A stretch of 64,000 nt of DNA from Terrimesophilobacter sp044464485 (lineage in GTDB: Bacteria > Actinomycetota > Actinomycetes > Actinomycetales > Microbacteriaceae). The notes beneath the pieces were generated by a model. The model did not search any database. It was given only the letters and a program-made list of their open reading frames with translations, and was not told the DNA's origin. This document shows, piece by piece, positions 33,451-41,969 of this stretch. The position numbers were made by a program, and so were the translations under genes. The DNA lies in assembly GCA_044464485.1 (NCBI GenBank), contig JBIQLG010000002.1, positions 234,416 through 298,415 on the forward strand, given 5' to 3'. Every line of letters begins with the position of its first letter. The first letter of the stretch is position 1.

Positions 33451-35109
33451 CTAAGCCTTCAGTCGGTCGAGGTGACGTGTGGCAATCGCCGCCACCGCCG
33501 CTTCCAGTCCCGGATCCTCGCCTCGGGCGAGCCCGGCATATTCGAGCGTCAGTACCCCGTCTGCGGCTTCCTTCGCCTTCACCCACACGCGGCGCCGCGG
33601 CACGAACAGCGAACCGAGAAGTCCGAGTACCGCGAGGGACGCGAACAGCAGCACCCAGAGTTGAGCGGGGTCATGGTGTACGTCCAGCGACACGTAGCGC
33701 GGAACGCTGCGAGACCAGTCATCCTTGGCAGCGTCGGGAGAGGCCGAGTCGAAGGTCACCGAACCAAGTCCATCGGGAAGGTCCACCGTTTGCCCGGGCC
33801 GCAACTCGAGAGCGGGAGTGCCGCTGTCGCCACCGGCAATCTGGGTGAGATCGGTCGGATCGAGCGCATAAACGTTCTGCGGAATCCCGCTGTCGAGTCC
33901 TAAGTCGCCCTTGTATGCAAACAGCGTGAGCACGGGATTGCGCAGGTCAGGATGTATCGATGTCAGAGCGCCCGTCTTCAGTTCGCCCGCAGTGGGATAG
34001 AAAAAGCCGAGGAAGGCCAACTGTTCCGGCAGTGCGTCCGGAACCCTGATGACACCCGAGGACGTGAGGTTCGAGTCCTGGGGCAGGAACGGAACGGATG
34101 CCGTGAAGGCAATATTTCCTTTGCCGTCGCGAACCGTGATTTTCGGTGCGTAACCGTTGCCGAGCAGATAGATCTCCGATCCCCCGAGTCCCAGCGGTTC
34201 ATTCACCTTGATGGTCGAGTCCGTGCCCTTCTGTCCGGGCAGCCAGGTCGTCACATGGGCGGTGTAGTCGATGGGCTTTCCGTAGGCGGAAATATTCTGT
34301 TCCTCGTACGTCGCCTTAAAATCGTTCAGCGTGAGGCGATACGGCTGAAGTTCCGGATCGGTGAAGAAGCGCCCCGGCGTAAAGGAATCGTATGCACCCT
34401 TGACGTTGACGAACGACTGTCCTTCGACTATCACTTTCTGGCCCGTGTAGCCGTATCCGCCGCCGATTCCGACCGCGATGAGCACTCCGATGAGCGCCGT
34501 ATGGAACACGAGGTTGCCGGTCTCTCGAAGGTATCCGCGCTCTGCGGAAACCGACAGTTCGCCGGAACCCTCGTAGAGTGCCACGCGATAACCGCTCGCG
34601 CGGAGTTGAGCTCGCGCCGCCTCGATCGCGGTGGCGGCACTCGGTACCGAACCGCCGTCGGCGTCGCAATCCTCACTCTGAAACACGGAAAGGCGCGACA
34701 GCCTGGCCGGAGTGCGGGGAGGTCTGGCACGAAGGGCCCGCAGGTGGTGCAGGGTGCGCGGGAGAACGCATCCGATGAGGGAGATGAACAGCAGGATGTA
34801 GATCGCGGAAAACCACACCGACGTGTAGACATCGAATAACTGAATTCGGTCCAGTACGGGAGCAAGTGAGGGATTGTTCGCGTAAAACTGGATCACGCCG
34901 TTCGGATCCGAACTGCGCTGAGGCCACATGGAGCCGGGGATCGCGGCGACGGCAAGCAGCAGCAGCAGCACAATGGCGGTGCGCATGCTCGTGAGCTGAC
35001 GCCAGAAGAACCGCGCGTATCCGACGATGCCGAGTTTGGGCTGAACGACTCCCGGGTCGGGTTTTCCCGGCGTACCGGAACCTTCTATGTGATCAAAGGG
35101 GCGTGACAA
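33451..35109 (-). CDS. resB: cytochrome c biogenesis protein ResB
   Basis: A 552-residue protein with three N-terminal transmembrane helices (FWRQLTSMRTAIVLLLLLAVAAIPGS is the family signature), a large outer domain and one C-terminal helix (LWVLLFASLAVLGLLGS). It is the system II partner of CcsB. The start is TTG at 35109, overlapping the last 17 bases of ccdA in another frame, which suggests translational coupling. Confidence 0.93.
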   Translation of the reverse strand: MSRPFDHIEGSGTPGKPDPGVVQPKLGIVGYARFFWRQLTSMRTAIVLLLLLAVAAIPGSMWPQRSSDPNGVIQFYANNPSLAPVLDRIQLFDVYTSVWFSAIYILLFISLIGCVLPRTLHHLRALRARPPRTPARLSRLSVFQSEDCDADGGSVPSAATAIEAARAQLRASGYRVALYEGSGELSVSAERGYLRETGNLVFHTALIGVLIAVGIGGGYGYTGQKVIVEGQSFVNVKGAYDSFTPGRFFTDPELQPYRLTLNDFKATYEEQNISAYGKPIDYTAHVTTWLPGQKGTDSTIKVNEPLGLGGSEIYLLGNGYAPKITVRDGKGNIAFTASVPFLPQDSNLTSSGVIRVPDALPEQLAFLGFFYPTAGELKTGALTSIHPDLRNPVLTLFAYKGDLGLDSGIPQNVYALDPTDLTQIAGGDSGTPALELRPGQTVDLPDGLGSVTFDSASPDAAKDDWSRSVPRYVSLDVHHDPAQLWVLLFASLAVLGLLGSLFVPRRRVWVKAKEAADGVLTLEYAGLARGEDPGLEAAVAAIATRHLDRLKA

Positions 35110-35851
35110 AAGCTCCGATCACCGCCCCCAGCGCCGAGATCATGGCCTGCCAGAGACCGGTGACCATGAGCATTCCGATAAGCACGAGCACCGCGCCGCC
35201 CACGATATTGATGACGCGGATGTTGCGCCTTAGCCAGGCGACAGACCCGCTGACCCAGCCGAAACCGAGCGCCACCAGCAAAAACGGAACGCCCAGACCG
35301 AGGCAGTACACCGCACCCAGCACTGCGCCTCGCGCCGGCGAACCCCCATCCATGCTGAGGGCGAGTACCGCTGTGAGTGTGGGGCCGATGCACGGTGCCC
35401 AGCCGAGTCCGAAGACGAGGCCGAGGATCGGGGCGCCGGCGATGCCCGCGGTGATCCTCCAGCGCGGCGTGATCGTGCGCTGCAGGAAGGTGAACTGGCC
35501 GATGAAAACCAGTCCCATGATGATGACGATGACACCCGCGACGCGCGTGATGATGTCCATCCACTGCTTCAGCAGCAGCCCGGCGACTCCGAACACGAGA
35601 CCGAACGTCACGAAGACGGCGCTGAACCCCAGAACGAACAGAAAAACTCCCAGCAGAAGCCGACTCCGGTTTCGCCGGTCTGTTGCCCCCTCGCCATCTC
35701 CGCCGGCGAAACCCCCGACGAAGCCGAGGTATCCGGGAACGAGCGGCAGAATGCACGGCGACGCAAAGGAGATCAGACCGGCAAGAAGGGCAATGGGGAT
35801 GGCGATCAGCAGGTTGCCGCTGAGCACAAGCTCCCCGATGGGGTTTGTCAC
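35093..35851 (-). CDS. ccdA: cytochrome c biogenesis protein CcdA (thiol reductant carrier)
   Basis: A 252-residue six-helix membrane protein. The first cysteine site is in LISFASPCILPLVPGYLGFVGG and the second in GLGWAPCIGPTL, the DsbD/CcdA pattern. It passes electrons across the membrane to the thioredoxin-like partner. The start overlaps the tlpA-like gene's stop. Confidence 0.95.
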   Translation of the reverse strand: MTNPIGELVLSGNLLIAIPIALLAGLISFASPCILPLVPGYLGFVGGFAGGDGEGATDRRNRSRLLLGVFLFVLGFSAVFVTFGLVFGVAGLLLKQWMDIITRVAGVIVIIMGLVFIGQFTFLQRTITPRWRITAGIAGAPILGLVFGLGWAPCIGPTLTAVLALSMDGGSPARGAVLGAVYCLGLGVPFLLVALGFGWVSGSVAWLRRNIRVINIVGGAVLVLIGMLMVTGLWQAMISALGAVIGAFVTPL

Positions 35852-36447
35852 TTCGAGTCACCCTCCACGACTCGCTTGATGATCGCGTCGAGGATCGACG
35901 CCGATTCAATCTCGCCGAGGATGCGGGCAGCCACGCGGCCTTTCGCATCGAGCACGATCGTCGTCGGCAGGGCGCTGGGCGCGACCGAGCCGGCGAACGC
36001 GAGCTGCGCCGCTCCGGAATGCACGTCGATGATGGAGGGGTACGTCACGCCGTAGTTGCGGTTGAACGCCTGCACCCCCGCCGCCTCGTCGTAGGTGTTG
36101 ATTCCGAGGAACTTCGCGCCGCGATCGGCCCACTTCTGCGACAACTTTTGGAGTTCGGGCGCCTCGGCGCGGCACGGTGCGCAGTAGCCCGCCCAGAAGT
36201 TCACGACGAGTGCTTCACCGCGGTAGTCGTCGCTCGTCACCTCCGCGCCAGACTCGGTGCTGCCGTGGAAAACGATCGGATCTTTGCGATTCGCCGGAGG
36301 AATCTCCATGATGCTTCCGTCGCCGGCGACATAATTCTTGTTCCCGCCGGATCCGTAGTCGATGGCGAGCTGGTCGTGCGAGGAACACCCGGTCAGCACG
36401 AGCAGGACGGCGCCGAGAAACGCCACGGAAGCCACCGCTTTACGCAT
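35848..36447 (-). CDS. TlpA/ResA-like thioredoxin lipoprotein
   Basis: A 199-residue lipoprotein: signal peptide with lipobox VLTGC (Cys21), then a thioredoxin fold with active site WAGYCAPCRAEAP (Cys89, Cys92) and cis-Pro region SALPTTIVLD. It keeps apocytochrome c cysteines reduced for haem ligation, receiving electrons from CcdA. The ATG overlaps the upstream phosphatase stop by one base. Confidence 0.93.
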   Translation of the reverse strand: MRKAVASVAFLGAVLLVLTGCSSHDQLAIDYGSGGNKNYVAGDGSIMEIPPANRKDPIVFHGSTESGAEVTSDDYRGEALVVNFWAGYCAPCRAEAPELQKLSQKWADRGAKFLGINTYDEAAGVQAFNRNYGVTYPSIIDVHSGAAQLAFAGSVAPSALPTTIVLDAKGRVAARILGEIESASILDAIIKRVVEGDSK

Positions 36448-37091
36448 TACACCGCCCCCGCGTCCACCGCGCGATCGAGCAGATCGCGCGCGGGCTCGTG
36501 GTAACTCACTTCCGCGAACGTGTCACCGCGTCGTTCGAACGTCGTGATGCTGGAGAGGCTGCATCTCCGCTTGCGCGGGTCATGCCACAGTCGTTCACCC
36601 GCGAGGTATCGCGTGATGGTCCAGATGGGCAGCTGGTGGCTCACGAGCACGACGTTGCCGGCATCCGTTTTTGCGCACGCATCCTCGAGCGCGGCCAGCA
36701 TGCGTGCGGCAATGGACTGGTAGGCCTCACCCCAACTCGGCCGGAGCGGATTCAGGACCCACGGCCACGATCGTGGACGCAAGATCACCTGGGGGCCAAA
36801 TTCAAACGAGCGGCCCTCGAACTTGTTCGTCGGCTCGATGAGGCGGCCATCCGTTCGGATGTCGAGCCCGAAAATCTCGGAGAACGGTTGCGCAGACTCC
36901 TGAGCGCGCTCCAGAGGCGACGCCACGAGCGCGGTCACGTTGCTGCCGCTTTCCTTGACCGCGACCGCCGCAGACCGGGCCATCTTCTCGCCGAGCTCCG
37001 AAAGGTGATATCCGGGCAGGCGTCCGTAGAGCACGCCATCAGGATTGTGGACCTCGCCATGGCGAACGAGGTGGACGAGCGATGCAGGCAC
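36447..37091 (-). CDS. histidine phosphatase (phosphoglycerate mutase-like)
   Basis: A 214-residue phosphatase with the LVHLVRHGEVHNP motif (phospho-His near residue 11) and the second His in VLVSHQLPI. It heads the phosphatase-tlpA-ccdA-resB-ccsB operon. Small-molecule substrate unknown. The GTG start comes six bases after TAGACT, so the operon mRNA is probably leaderless. Confidence 0.9.
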   Translation of the reverse strand: MPASLVHLVRHGEVHNPDGVLYGRLPGYHLSELGEKMARSAAVAVKESGSNVTALVASPLERAQESAQPFSEIFGLDIRTDGRLIEPTNKFEGRSFEFGPQVILRPRSWPWVLNPLRPSWGEAYQSIAARMLAALEDACAKTDAGNVVLVSHQLPIWTITRYLAGERLWHDPRKRRCSLSSITTFERRGDTFAEVSYHEPARDLLDRAVDAGAV

Positions 37092-37097
37092 CCATCC

Positions 37098-37103
37098 AGT
37101 CTA
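37098..37103 (-). promoter_or_regulatory. leaderless -10 box of cytochrome c maturation operon
   Basis: TAGACT on the minus strand, six bases, then GTG at 37091. Confidence 0.6.
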
Positions 37104-37122
37104 GGTTCCGATTCCGTGACTC

Positions 37123-37128
37123 TAGACT
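37123..37128 (+). promoter_or_regulatory. leaderless -10 box of aspS
   Basis: TAGACT, six bases, then GTG at 37135. It mirrors the opposing box exactly. Confidence 0.6.
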
Positions 37129-37134
37129 TGATCG

Positions 37135-38487
37135 GTGACGATACGCACCCAGATCAAGAACCTTGCCGCCAGAACCGACGGAACCGTGACCGTGTCCGGC
37201 TGGGTGGATACCGTGCGCGACCAAAAGAAAGTGCAGTTCGTGGTGCTGCGCGACGAATCCGGTGCCCTCCAGCTCGTGCATCCCCGCGCATCGCTCCCTG
37301 ACGAGGGAGCAGCCCGCCTCGAAGGGAGCCAACCAGTACCCTCCGACCCGCTCGCCGACACGATTTCCGCACTGGGTCTGGGCAGTTTCATCACCGTCAC
37401 CGGAACGCTCAAACACGACGAACGCGTCAAGCTCGGTGGCATCGAAGTCGTCATCGAGTCTCTCGACGTCGTGTCCGATGCACTCGAGTCTCCCATCGCA
37501 GAAGACACCGGCGTCGACAAACGCATGGACTGGCGCTTTCTCGACCTGCGGTTGCCCAAGAACAACCTCGTTTTCCGCGTACAGACCACGCTCGAGCACG
37601 CGTGGCGCACGTACTGGGTCGAGCACGACTTCATCGAAATTCATACGCCGAAGCTCATGGCGAGCGCGAGCGAATCGAAGGCCGAGCTGTTCGAGGTCAA
37701 GTACTTCGATGGCAAGGCTTACCTCGCCCAGAGTCCGCAATTCTTCAAACAGATGGCACAGCCGGCAGGATTCGGCCGCGTTTTCGAGGTCGGTCCGGCG
37801 TTTCGCGCCGACCCCAGTTTCACGAGCCGACACGCAACGGAATTCGTGAGCGTCGACTCTGAATTCAGCTGGATCGACAGTCACGAGGACGTCATGAGAA
37901 TGCACGAAGAACTCATGATCGCCGGTTTCACGGCCGTGAAAGAGAAGCACGGTGAGGAAATCGAGGCGGCGTTCGGCATCCAGATCACGGTGCCGGAGGC
38001 TCCGTTCCCGCGCATTCCTCTTGCCGAAGCGAAACGCATTGTCGCCGAACGCGGTTACGAGGTGCCGCGCCACGATGACGACATGGATCCCGAGGGCGAG
38101 CGGCAAATCGCAGCGTACGTCAAGGAAACGTTCGGGCACGAGTTTGTGTTCCTCACGGACTATGCCTCGAGCATTCGGCCGTTTTACCACATGCGCCACG
38201 AAGCGGATCCCGGCCTCACGAAGAGCTACGACCTCATTTTCAACGGCGTAGAAATCTCCACGGGTGCGCAGCGCGAGCACCGCATCGACGTGCTCGAAGC
38301 GCAGGCTCGGGAAAAGGGGTTGGATCCGGAGGAGCTTTCGTTCTACCTGGACTTCTTCCGTTACGGTGTGCCTCCGCACGGCGGTTTCGGCATGGGGCTC
38401 TCGCGCGTGCTCATGCTCATGCTCGGCCTGCCGAACCTGCGCGAAGTGACGTACCTGTTCCGCGGACCCACGCGGCTGCTGCCCTGA
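37135..38487 (+). CDS. aspS: aspartyl-tRNA synthetase, archaeal/eukaryal type (probably Asp/Asn non-discriminating)
   Basis: A 450-residue class IIb synthetase: N-terminal OB-fold (about residues 1-110) with GWVDTVRDQKKVQFVVLRD, then the catalytic core with motif 2 (FRADPSFTSRHATEF) and motif 3 (GFGMGLSRVLMLMLG ... FRGPTRLLP). It lacks the GAD insertion of the usual 590-residue bacterial AspRS, so it belongs to the archaeal-type lineage, whose bacterial members often charge both tRNA-Asp and tRNA-Asn for GatCAB amidation. Confidence 0.93.
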   Translation: MTIRTQIKNLAARTDGTVTVSGWVDTVRDQKKVQFVVLRDESGALQLVHPRASLPDEGAARLEGSQPVPSDPLADTISALGLGSFITVTGTLKHDERVKLGGIEVVIESLDVVSDALESPIAEDTGVDKRMDWRFLDLRLPKNNLVFRVQTTLEHAWRTYWVEHDFIEIHTPKLMASASESKAELFEVKYFDGKAYLAQSPQFFKQMAQPAGFGRVFEVGPAFRADPSFTSRHATEFVSVDSEFSWIDSHEDVMRMHEELMIAGFTAVKEKHGEEIEAAFGIQITVPEAPFPRIPLAEAKRIVAERGYEVPRHDDDMDPEGERQIAAYVKETFGHEFVFLTDYASSIRPFYHMRHEADPGLTKSYDLIFNGVEISTGAQREHRIDVLEAQAREKGLDPEELSFYLDFFRYGVPPHGGFGMGLSRVLMLMLGLPNLREVTYLFRGPTRLLP

Positions 38488-38519
38488 GCACCAGGCGCCG
38501 GCCGCAGGGCCGAAATAAG

Positions 38520-38699
38520 TTAGCTGAGGTCTTCGACCGTCGCCCCCGCGGCGTTCTTCATGACGGATTCGACTGCGCTCTTCGCCGACGACTTGGCAAC
38601 ATAGTTCTCGCTCACCGCGAGGGTTTGCCCGTTGCTGGCCACAATCCGCCAAAAGTAGGGCTGCGTCGTGGACTTTCCTTTGACGATTTGAAACTTCAT
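38520..38699 (-). CDS. YegP/DUF1508 family small protein
   Basis: A 59-residue protein, MKFQIVKGKSTTQPYFWRIV at the start, with the FWR-IVASNGQTLAVSE core and a helical SAVESVMKNA segment that define the DUF1508 (YegP) fold. AAAGGAGAG lies six bases before the ATG, a strong site. Usual family members carry one or two copies of this motif; this one has one. Function unknown. Confidence 0.85.
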   Translation of the reverse strand: MKFQIVKGKSTTQPYFWRIVASNGQTLAVSENYVAKSSAKSAVESVMKNAAGATVEDLS

Positions 38700-38759
38700 G
38701 GTTACTCTCCTTTGAGTCCGCGCCTGACCGCGGTTCGCACAATCCTAACCGCGCACGGC

Positions 38760-39062
38760 TCAGGCGAAGAAGTCGACCGCGCAGCGGTCTGCAACCAACT
38801 CCTGAATGAGCCCCATCACTTTCTGATGCTCCGGATGGTTGCGATACACCTCTAAGGCGTTCTCATCGTCGACGTCGACGGTGAGAACGAGGTCCCAATT
38901 TCCCGGACGGTCAAGCACGTTGAGACCCACCGTGAGCGAACGGATCTCGTCGACGTGCGCCGGCAGGCTCCGGAGGGCGGCAGCGAGAGTTTCTGCCCGC
39001 TCTTCGCGCTCGGCGGGTGTGGCGGCATCCATCCGCATCGACACGATGTGGCGAAGAATCAC
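38760..39062 (-). CDS. Dabb (dimeric alpha-beta barrel) family protein
   Basis: A 100-residue ferredoxin-like protein: ILRHIVSMRM, SLTVGLNVLDRPGNWDLVLTVDV and YRNHPEHQKVMGLI are typical of the stress-responsive Dabb family. No catalytic assignment can be made. Its ATG overlaps the glutaredoxin-like gene's stop (ATGA). Confidence 0.85.
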   Translation of the reverse strand: MILRHIVSMRMDAATPAEREERAETLAAALRSLPAHVDEIRSLTVGLNVLDRPGNWDLVLTVDVDDENALEVYRNHPEHQKVMGLIQELVADRCAVDFFA

Positions 39063-39310
39063 GACACGTCCTCCAGAGCCGCGCGCAGTTTCGCGGCATC
39101 GACGCGCCAGTGCGCGTGCTCGATCCCGTCGATCAGAATGACGGGAATTTTTTCCCAGTATTTTTCGTACAGCACCGGATCATCCAGAATGGATCGCTTC
39201 TCCACAGTCACGCGCGAGCTGTCATCCAGGTCGTCGAGCACGCCGTCGATCACGGACTGCGCCACATCGCACAAGTGGCAATCGGGCTTGCCGATAACGG
39301 TGAGTTGCAT
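39059..39310 (-). CDS. glutaredoxin-like (DUF836-type) protein
   Basis: An 83-residue thioredoxin-fold protein with the active site GKPDCHLCD (Cys11, Cys14), cis-Pro region KIPVILIDG and C-terminal helix. A longer frame passes through the bS22-type gene, so the ATG at 39310 was chosen. It lies 20 bases downstream of that gene and is coupled to the Dabb gene. Likely a small redox protein. Confidence 0.85.
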   Translation of the reverse strand: MQLTVIGKPDCHLCDVAQSVIDGVLDDLDDSSRVTVEKRSILDDPVLYEKYWEKIPVILIDGIEHAHWRVDAAKLRAALEDVS

Positions 39311-39330
39311 GTCGGCAGGAACGGAATCGA

Positions 39331-39429
39331 CTACTTCTTGTTGCGACGCTGGTGCCGCGTCTTGCGCAGAAGCTTGCGGTGCTTCTTTTTCGCCATACGC
39401 TTGCGACGCTTCTTGATGACCGAACCCAT
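39331..39429 (-). CDS. ribosomal small subunit protein bS22-type (AURKAIP1/COX24 domain)
   Basis: A 32-residue, extremely basic peptide beginning MGSVIKKRRKRMAKKKHRK and ending RNKK. This is the actinobacterial 30S-associated mini-protein homologous to the C-terminus of mitochondrial mS38. GAGG lies five bases before the ATG; TAGACT at 39513-39518 (minus strand) is a possible -10. It is far below normal ORF size cutoffs. Confidence 0.92.
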   Translation of the reverse strand: MGSVIKKRRKRMAKKKHRKLLRKTRHQRRNKK

Positions 39430-39597
39430 ACACACCTCGTTGATTGTGGTTCTGCAGAACGCGAACCGTGAAGACCGGGCTCTCTTCGAACCCCAGAAAA
39501 ATACCTCGGGCAAGTCTAGCGGATGCAATTGACTGCGTTCGCGCCAGTCAACCCCGGCCCGATCGCCGGCACGCATTGCGCGCGAACGCGACGGCGT

Positions 39598-39804
39598 TCA
39601 GCCGACGGCCGACTCACCATCCGCAATGTGCGTGGCGATGGCGGTCTGGACCGCCGATTCCGGCACGCGAAACGACCGACCGAATCGGATGGCGGGCAGT
39701 TCCCCCGAGTGAACCAGGCGATACACCGTCATCTTGGAGACACGCATCATCTCCGCCACTTCCGCGACGGTGAGAAACTTCACCTCGGACAGGTCGCGCG
39801 ACAT
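39598..39804 (-). CDS. excisionase-type helix-turn-helix DNA-binding protein
   Basis: A 68-residue MerR/excisionase-like winged helix: FLTVAEVAEMMRVSKMTVYRLVHSGELPAIRFGRSFRVPE. Despite the family name this is a conserved actinobacterial gene beside bS22, not a phage remnant. GGGGGA precedes the ATG by eight bases. Target unknown. Confidence 0.87.
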   Translation of the reverse strand: MSRDLSEVKFLTVAEVAEMMRVSKMTVYRLVHSGELPAIRFGRSFRVPESAVQTAIATHIADGESAVG

Positions 39805-39893
39805 GGTTGTGATCCCCCAGATTGGCCGGACACTCGATTCGGGTGTTACCAGAGTGCTTGAAGCACACTCTAGGGGTAAAAGTGAAGTTTTGT

Positions 39894-40457
39894 CTACGAC
39901 TTTGCTTCGTCGGATCGACGACTCAATTTGGTCTTGATGGGCTTGATGACCTTCTCTTCCACTTTCGCGGTCGCATCCTCGATGGCGTGTGCAGCACCTT
40001 CGATCACCGTGCGAACCTGGTGCGTGGCGGCGGCGGCAGTGCGACCGACGGCGGCGCCGGCATCCGTGGGGTGCTCAATGGTTTCGGCAACCTTGCGCAA
40101 CGGTTTCGGCAGGCCAGACCCAGCCCACGCGGCGAACGCGGTAGCGCCGACATCGACGCTGGAGGCGATGTCATCCGCTCCCAGGAAGGGAACGAGCCAG
40201 TCTTCGAGCGTCTCAAGCGGCGTCGCCCGAAGTCGATAGAGGCGGTGCTGGCCGTCCTCGCGCACCTCCACGAGTCCGCTGTCTCGCAGCACTTTCAAGT
40301 GTTTGGAGACCGTCGGCTGGCTGAGGCCCAGCGCCTCGACGAGACCGCTGACACTCACCTCGCCCGGACCGCGATCATGCTCGCTCTGGCTCTCCAGGAG
40401 CACTCGCATAATTTCGCGACGACTCGGATCCGCAATGACGTCGAAGATGTCTGCCAT
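39894..40457 (-). CDS. ArsR-family winged-helix regulator with long C-terminal extension
   Basis: A 187-residue protein: the first 95 residues are a clear ArsR fold (DIFDVIADPSRREIMRVLL, LGLSQPTVSKHLKVLRDSGLVEVREDGQHRLYRL). No metal-binding cysteine motif is visible. The rest (about 105-187) is an Ala/Thr/Glu/Lys-rich helical tail absent from typical members of about 100 residues. TACCCT six bases before the ATG implies leaderless transcription. Divergent from the potassium uptake genes, which it may regulate. Confidence 0.87.
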   Translation of the reverse strand: MADIFDVIADPSRREIMRVLLESQSEHDRGPGEVSVSGLVEALGLSQPTVSKHLKVLRDSGLVEVREDGQHRLYRLRATPLETLEDWLVPFLGADDIASSVDVGATAFAAWAGSGLPKPLRKVAETIEHPTDAGAAVGRTAAAATHQVRTVIEGAAHAIEDATAKVEEKVIKPIKTKLSRRSDEAKS

Positions 40458-40463
40458 GCACAC

Positions 40464-40469
40464 AGGGTA
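40464..40469 (-). promoter_or_regulatory. leaderless -10 box of ArsR-family gene
   Basis: TACCCT on the minus strand, six bases, then ATG at 40457. Confidence 0.5.
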
Positions 40470-40544
40470 CAGAGGTCTCCTGAGTAGTACCATGTCAAAC
40501 TGCTGCACTCGAAGTGTTTCTGATGCATCCACAAAGGGGACATC

Positions 40545-41969
40545 ATGCGTGCGAAGGTCGCCGGACGGGTTTCTCTGGTCGCGCGGATTCGCGACGCCGC
40601 AGACTTCCTGGCGTCCTCGTCGCCAGCCCGATTTGCGCTGATTATCTTCACGGCCCTCGTGTTTGTACTCACCGCCGTCCTTTCGCTGCCCATCGCCACC
40701 TCGGAGCGCAGCGTCACTCCTCTTGCCGACGCATTCTTCACCGCGATGTCCGCAATTTGCGTCACGGGACTCTCCACAGTCGACATGGCAACGCACTGGT
40801 CGACTTTCGGCAACGTGGCGATTCTCATCGGAATCGAAGTCGGCGGAATCGGCGTGCTCACGCTCGCGAGCATCCTGGGACTCGTCGTGTCCCGCCGCCT
40901 CGGACTCAAAGCGAAGCTGATTGCCGCGAGCGACAGCAATCCATTGCGCATTCACGCGGGACCGGTGGCTGAGGGTCAGGCCATCCGCCTTGGCGAAATC
41001 GGCGGACTGCTGGCCACCGTTGCGGTGAGCGTCCTGGCGATCGAAGCGGTGCTCACGGTGTTCATCGTTCCGCGCCTTCTGCTGGCCGGCAAAGACGCCT
41101 GGACCGCGATCTGGCAAGGGTTTTACTTCGCCACTTCTGCGTTCACGAACACCGGGTTTGTGCCGCTCGTTGAAGGCATGGACCCTTTCGAGAACGACCC
41201 ATGGATGCTGTCCGTCATCGGAGTCGGCGTACTCATCGGCAGCCTCGGGTTTCCCGTAATCTTCGCGCTGACCAAGGGATGGCGTGGAAAACACCGCGTA
41301 TCGATTCACGTCAAATTGACTTTGGCGACGTCTGCGATTCTCATCGTCATCGGCGCCGTCGCGCTGTACGCGCTCGAATGGAACAACGCGAGCACCCTCG
41401 GTGCGCAGGATCCGAGCGTGCGGCCCATGACCGCTGCCTTCCTCTCCATCATGACGAGATCGGGGGGATTCTCCACGGTGGATGTCGGTCAAATGCATGA
41501 TGCGAGCCTCCTCGTCATGGACATGCTCATGTTTGTGGGCGGCGGCTCCGCGTCGACGGCGGGCGGCATCAAAGTCACGACCCTGGCCGTTCTGTTCCTC
41601 GCCGCGCTTGCCGAAGCGAAAGGCGACAGCGACATCCAAGTGTTCGGCCGCCGCATTCCGCCGGATGTGCTTCGCGTCTCGGTGAGCGTTGTGCTGTGGG
41701 GGGCAACGATCGTCGCCGTCTCCACGATCGCGATTCTGCAGGTGTCGCAGCTGCCCCTGGACAGGGTGATGTTCGACGTGATTTCGGCCTTCGGAACCTG
41801 CGGACTCAGCACAGGAGCAACTGCCGAGCTCCCGGATGCGGGAAAGTACATCCTCGCCGCCACCATGTGGGCAGGTCGAGTTGGTACAGTGACCCTTGCC
41901 GCAGCGCTGGCGGCCAGCCAACGCCGGCAACTGTTCACGCGAGCCGAAGAGAGGCCCATCGTTGGTTGA
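40545..41969 (+). CDS. KtrB/TrkH-type potassium channel subunit
   Basis: A 474-residue membrane protein with four repeated M1-P-M2 units. Selectivity-filter-like glycines occur in AICVTGLST, SAFTNTGFV, TRSGGFST and FGTCGLST. It forms the ion pathway of a Ktr/Trk potassium uptake system with the RCK protein encoded next. AAAGGGG precedes the ATG by six bases. Confidence 0.92.
   Translation: MRAKVAGRVSLVARIRDAADFLASSSPARFALIIFTALVFVLTAVLSLPIATSERSVTPLADAFFTAMSAICVTGLSTVDMATHWSTFGNVAILIGIEVGGIGVLTLASILGLVVSRRLGLKAKLIAASDSNPLRIHAGPVAEGQAIRLGEIGGLLATVAVSVLAIEAVLTVFIVPRLLLAGKDAWTAIWQGFYFATSAFTNTGFVPLVEGMDPFENDPWMLSVIGVGVLIGSLGFPVIFALTKGWRGKHRVSIHVKLTLATSAILIVIGAVALYALEWNNASTLGAQDPSVRPMTAAFLSIMTRSGGFSTVDVGQMHDASLLVMDMLMFVGGGSASTAGGIKVTTLAVLFLAALAEAKGDSDIQVFGRRIPPDVLRVSVSVVLWGATIVAVSTIAILQVSQLPLDRVMFDVISAFGTCGLSTGATAELPDAGKYILAATMWAGRVGTVTLAAALAASQRRQLFTRAEERPIVG

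Noticed and set aside
37039..38742. A 567-codon minus-strand frame across aspS
   Set aside because: It is antisense to a complete synthetase and has the His/Arg/Glu-rich composition typical of shadow frames in high-GC DNA.
39598..39804. Excisionase-like gene as a prophage remnant
   Set aside because: No integrase, attachment repeats or phage genes are nearby, and this gene next to bS22 is a conserved actinobacterial arrangement.
40492..40530. Second ATG with tandem Cys codons (TGC TGC) between the ArsR gene and ktrB
   Set aside because: No TANNNT box lies at leaderless distance and there is no ribosome site, and the frame runs on into ktrB in the wrong register.
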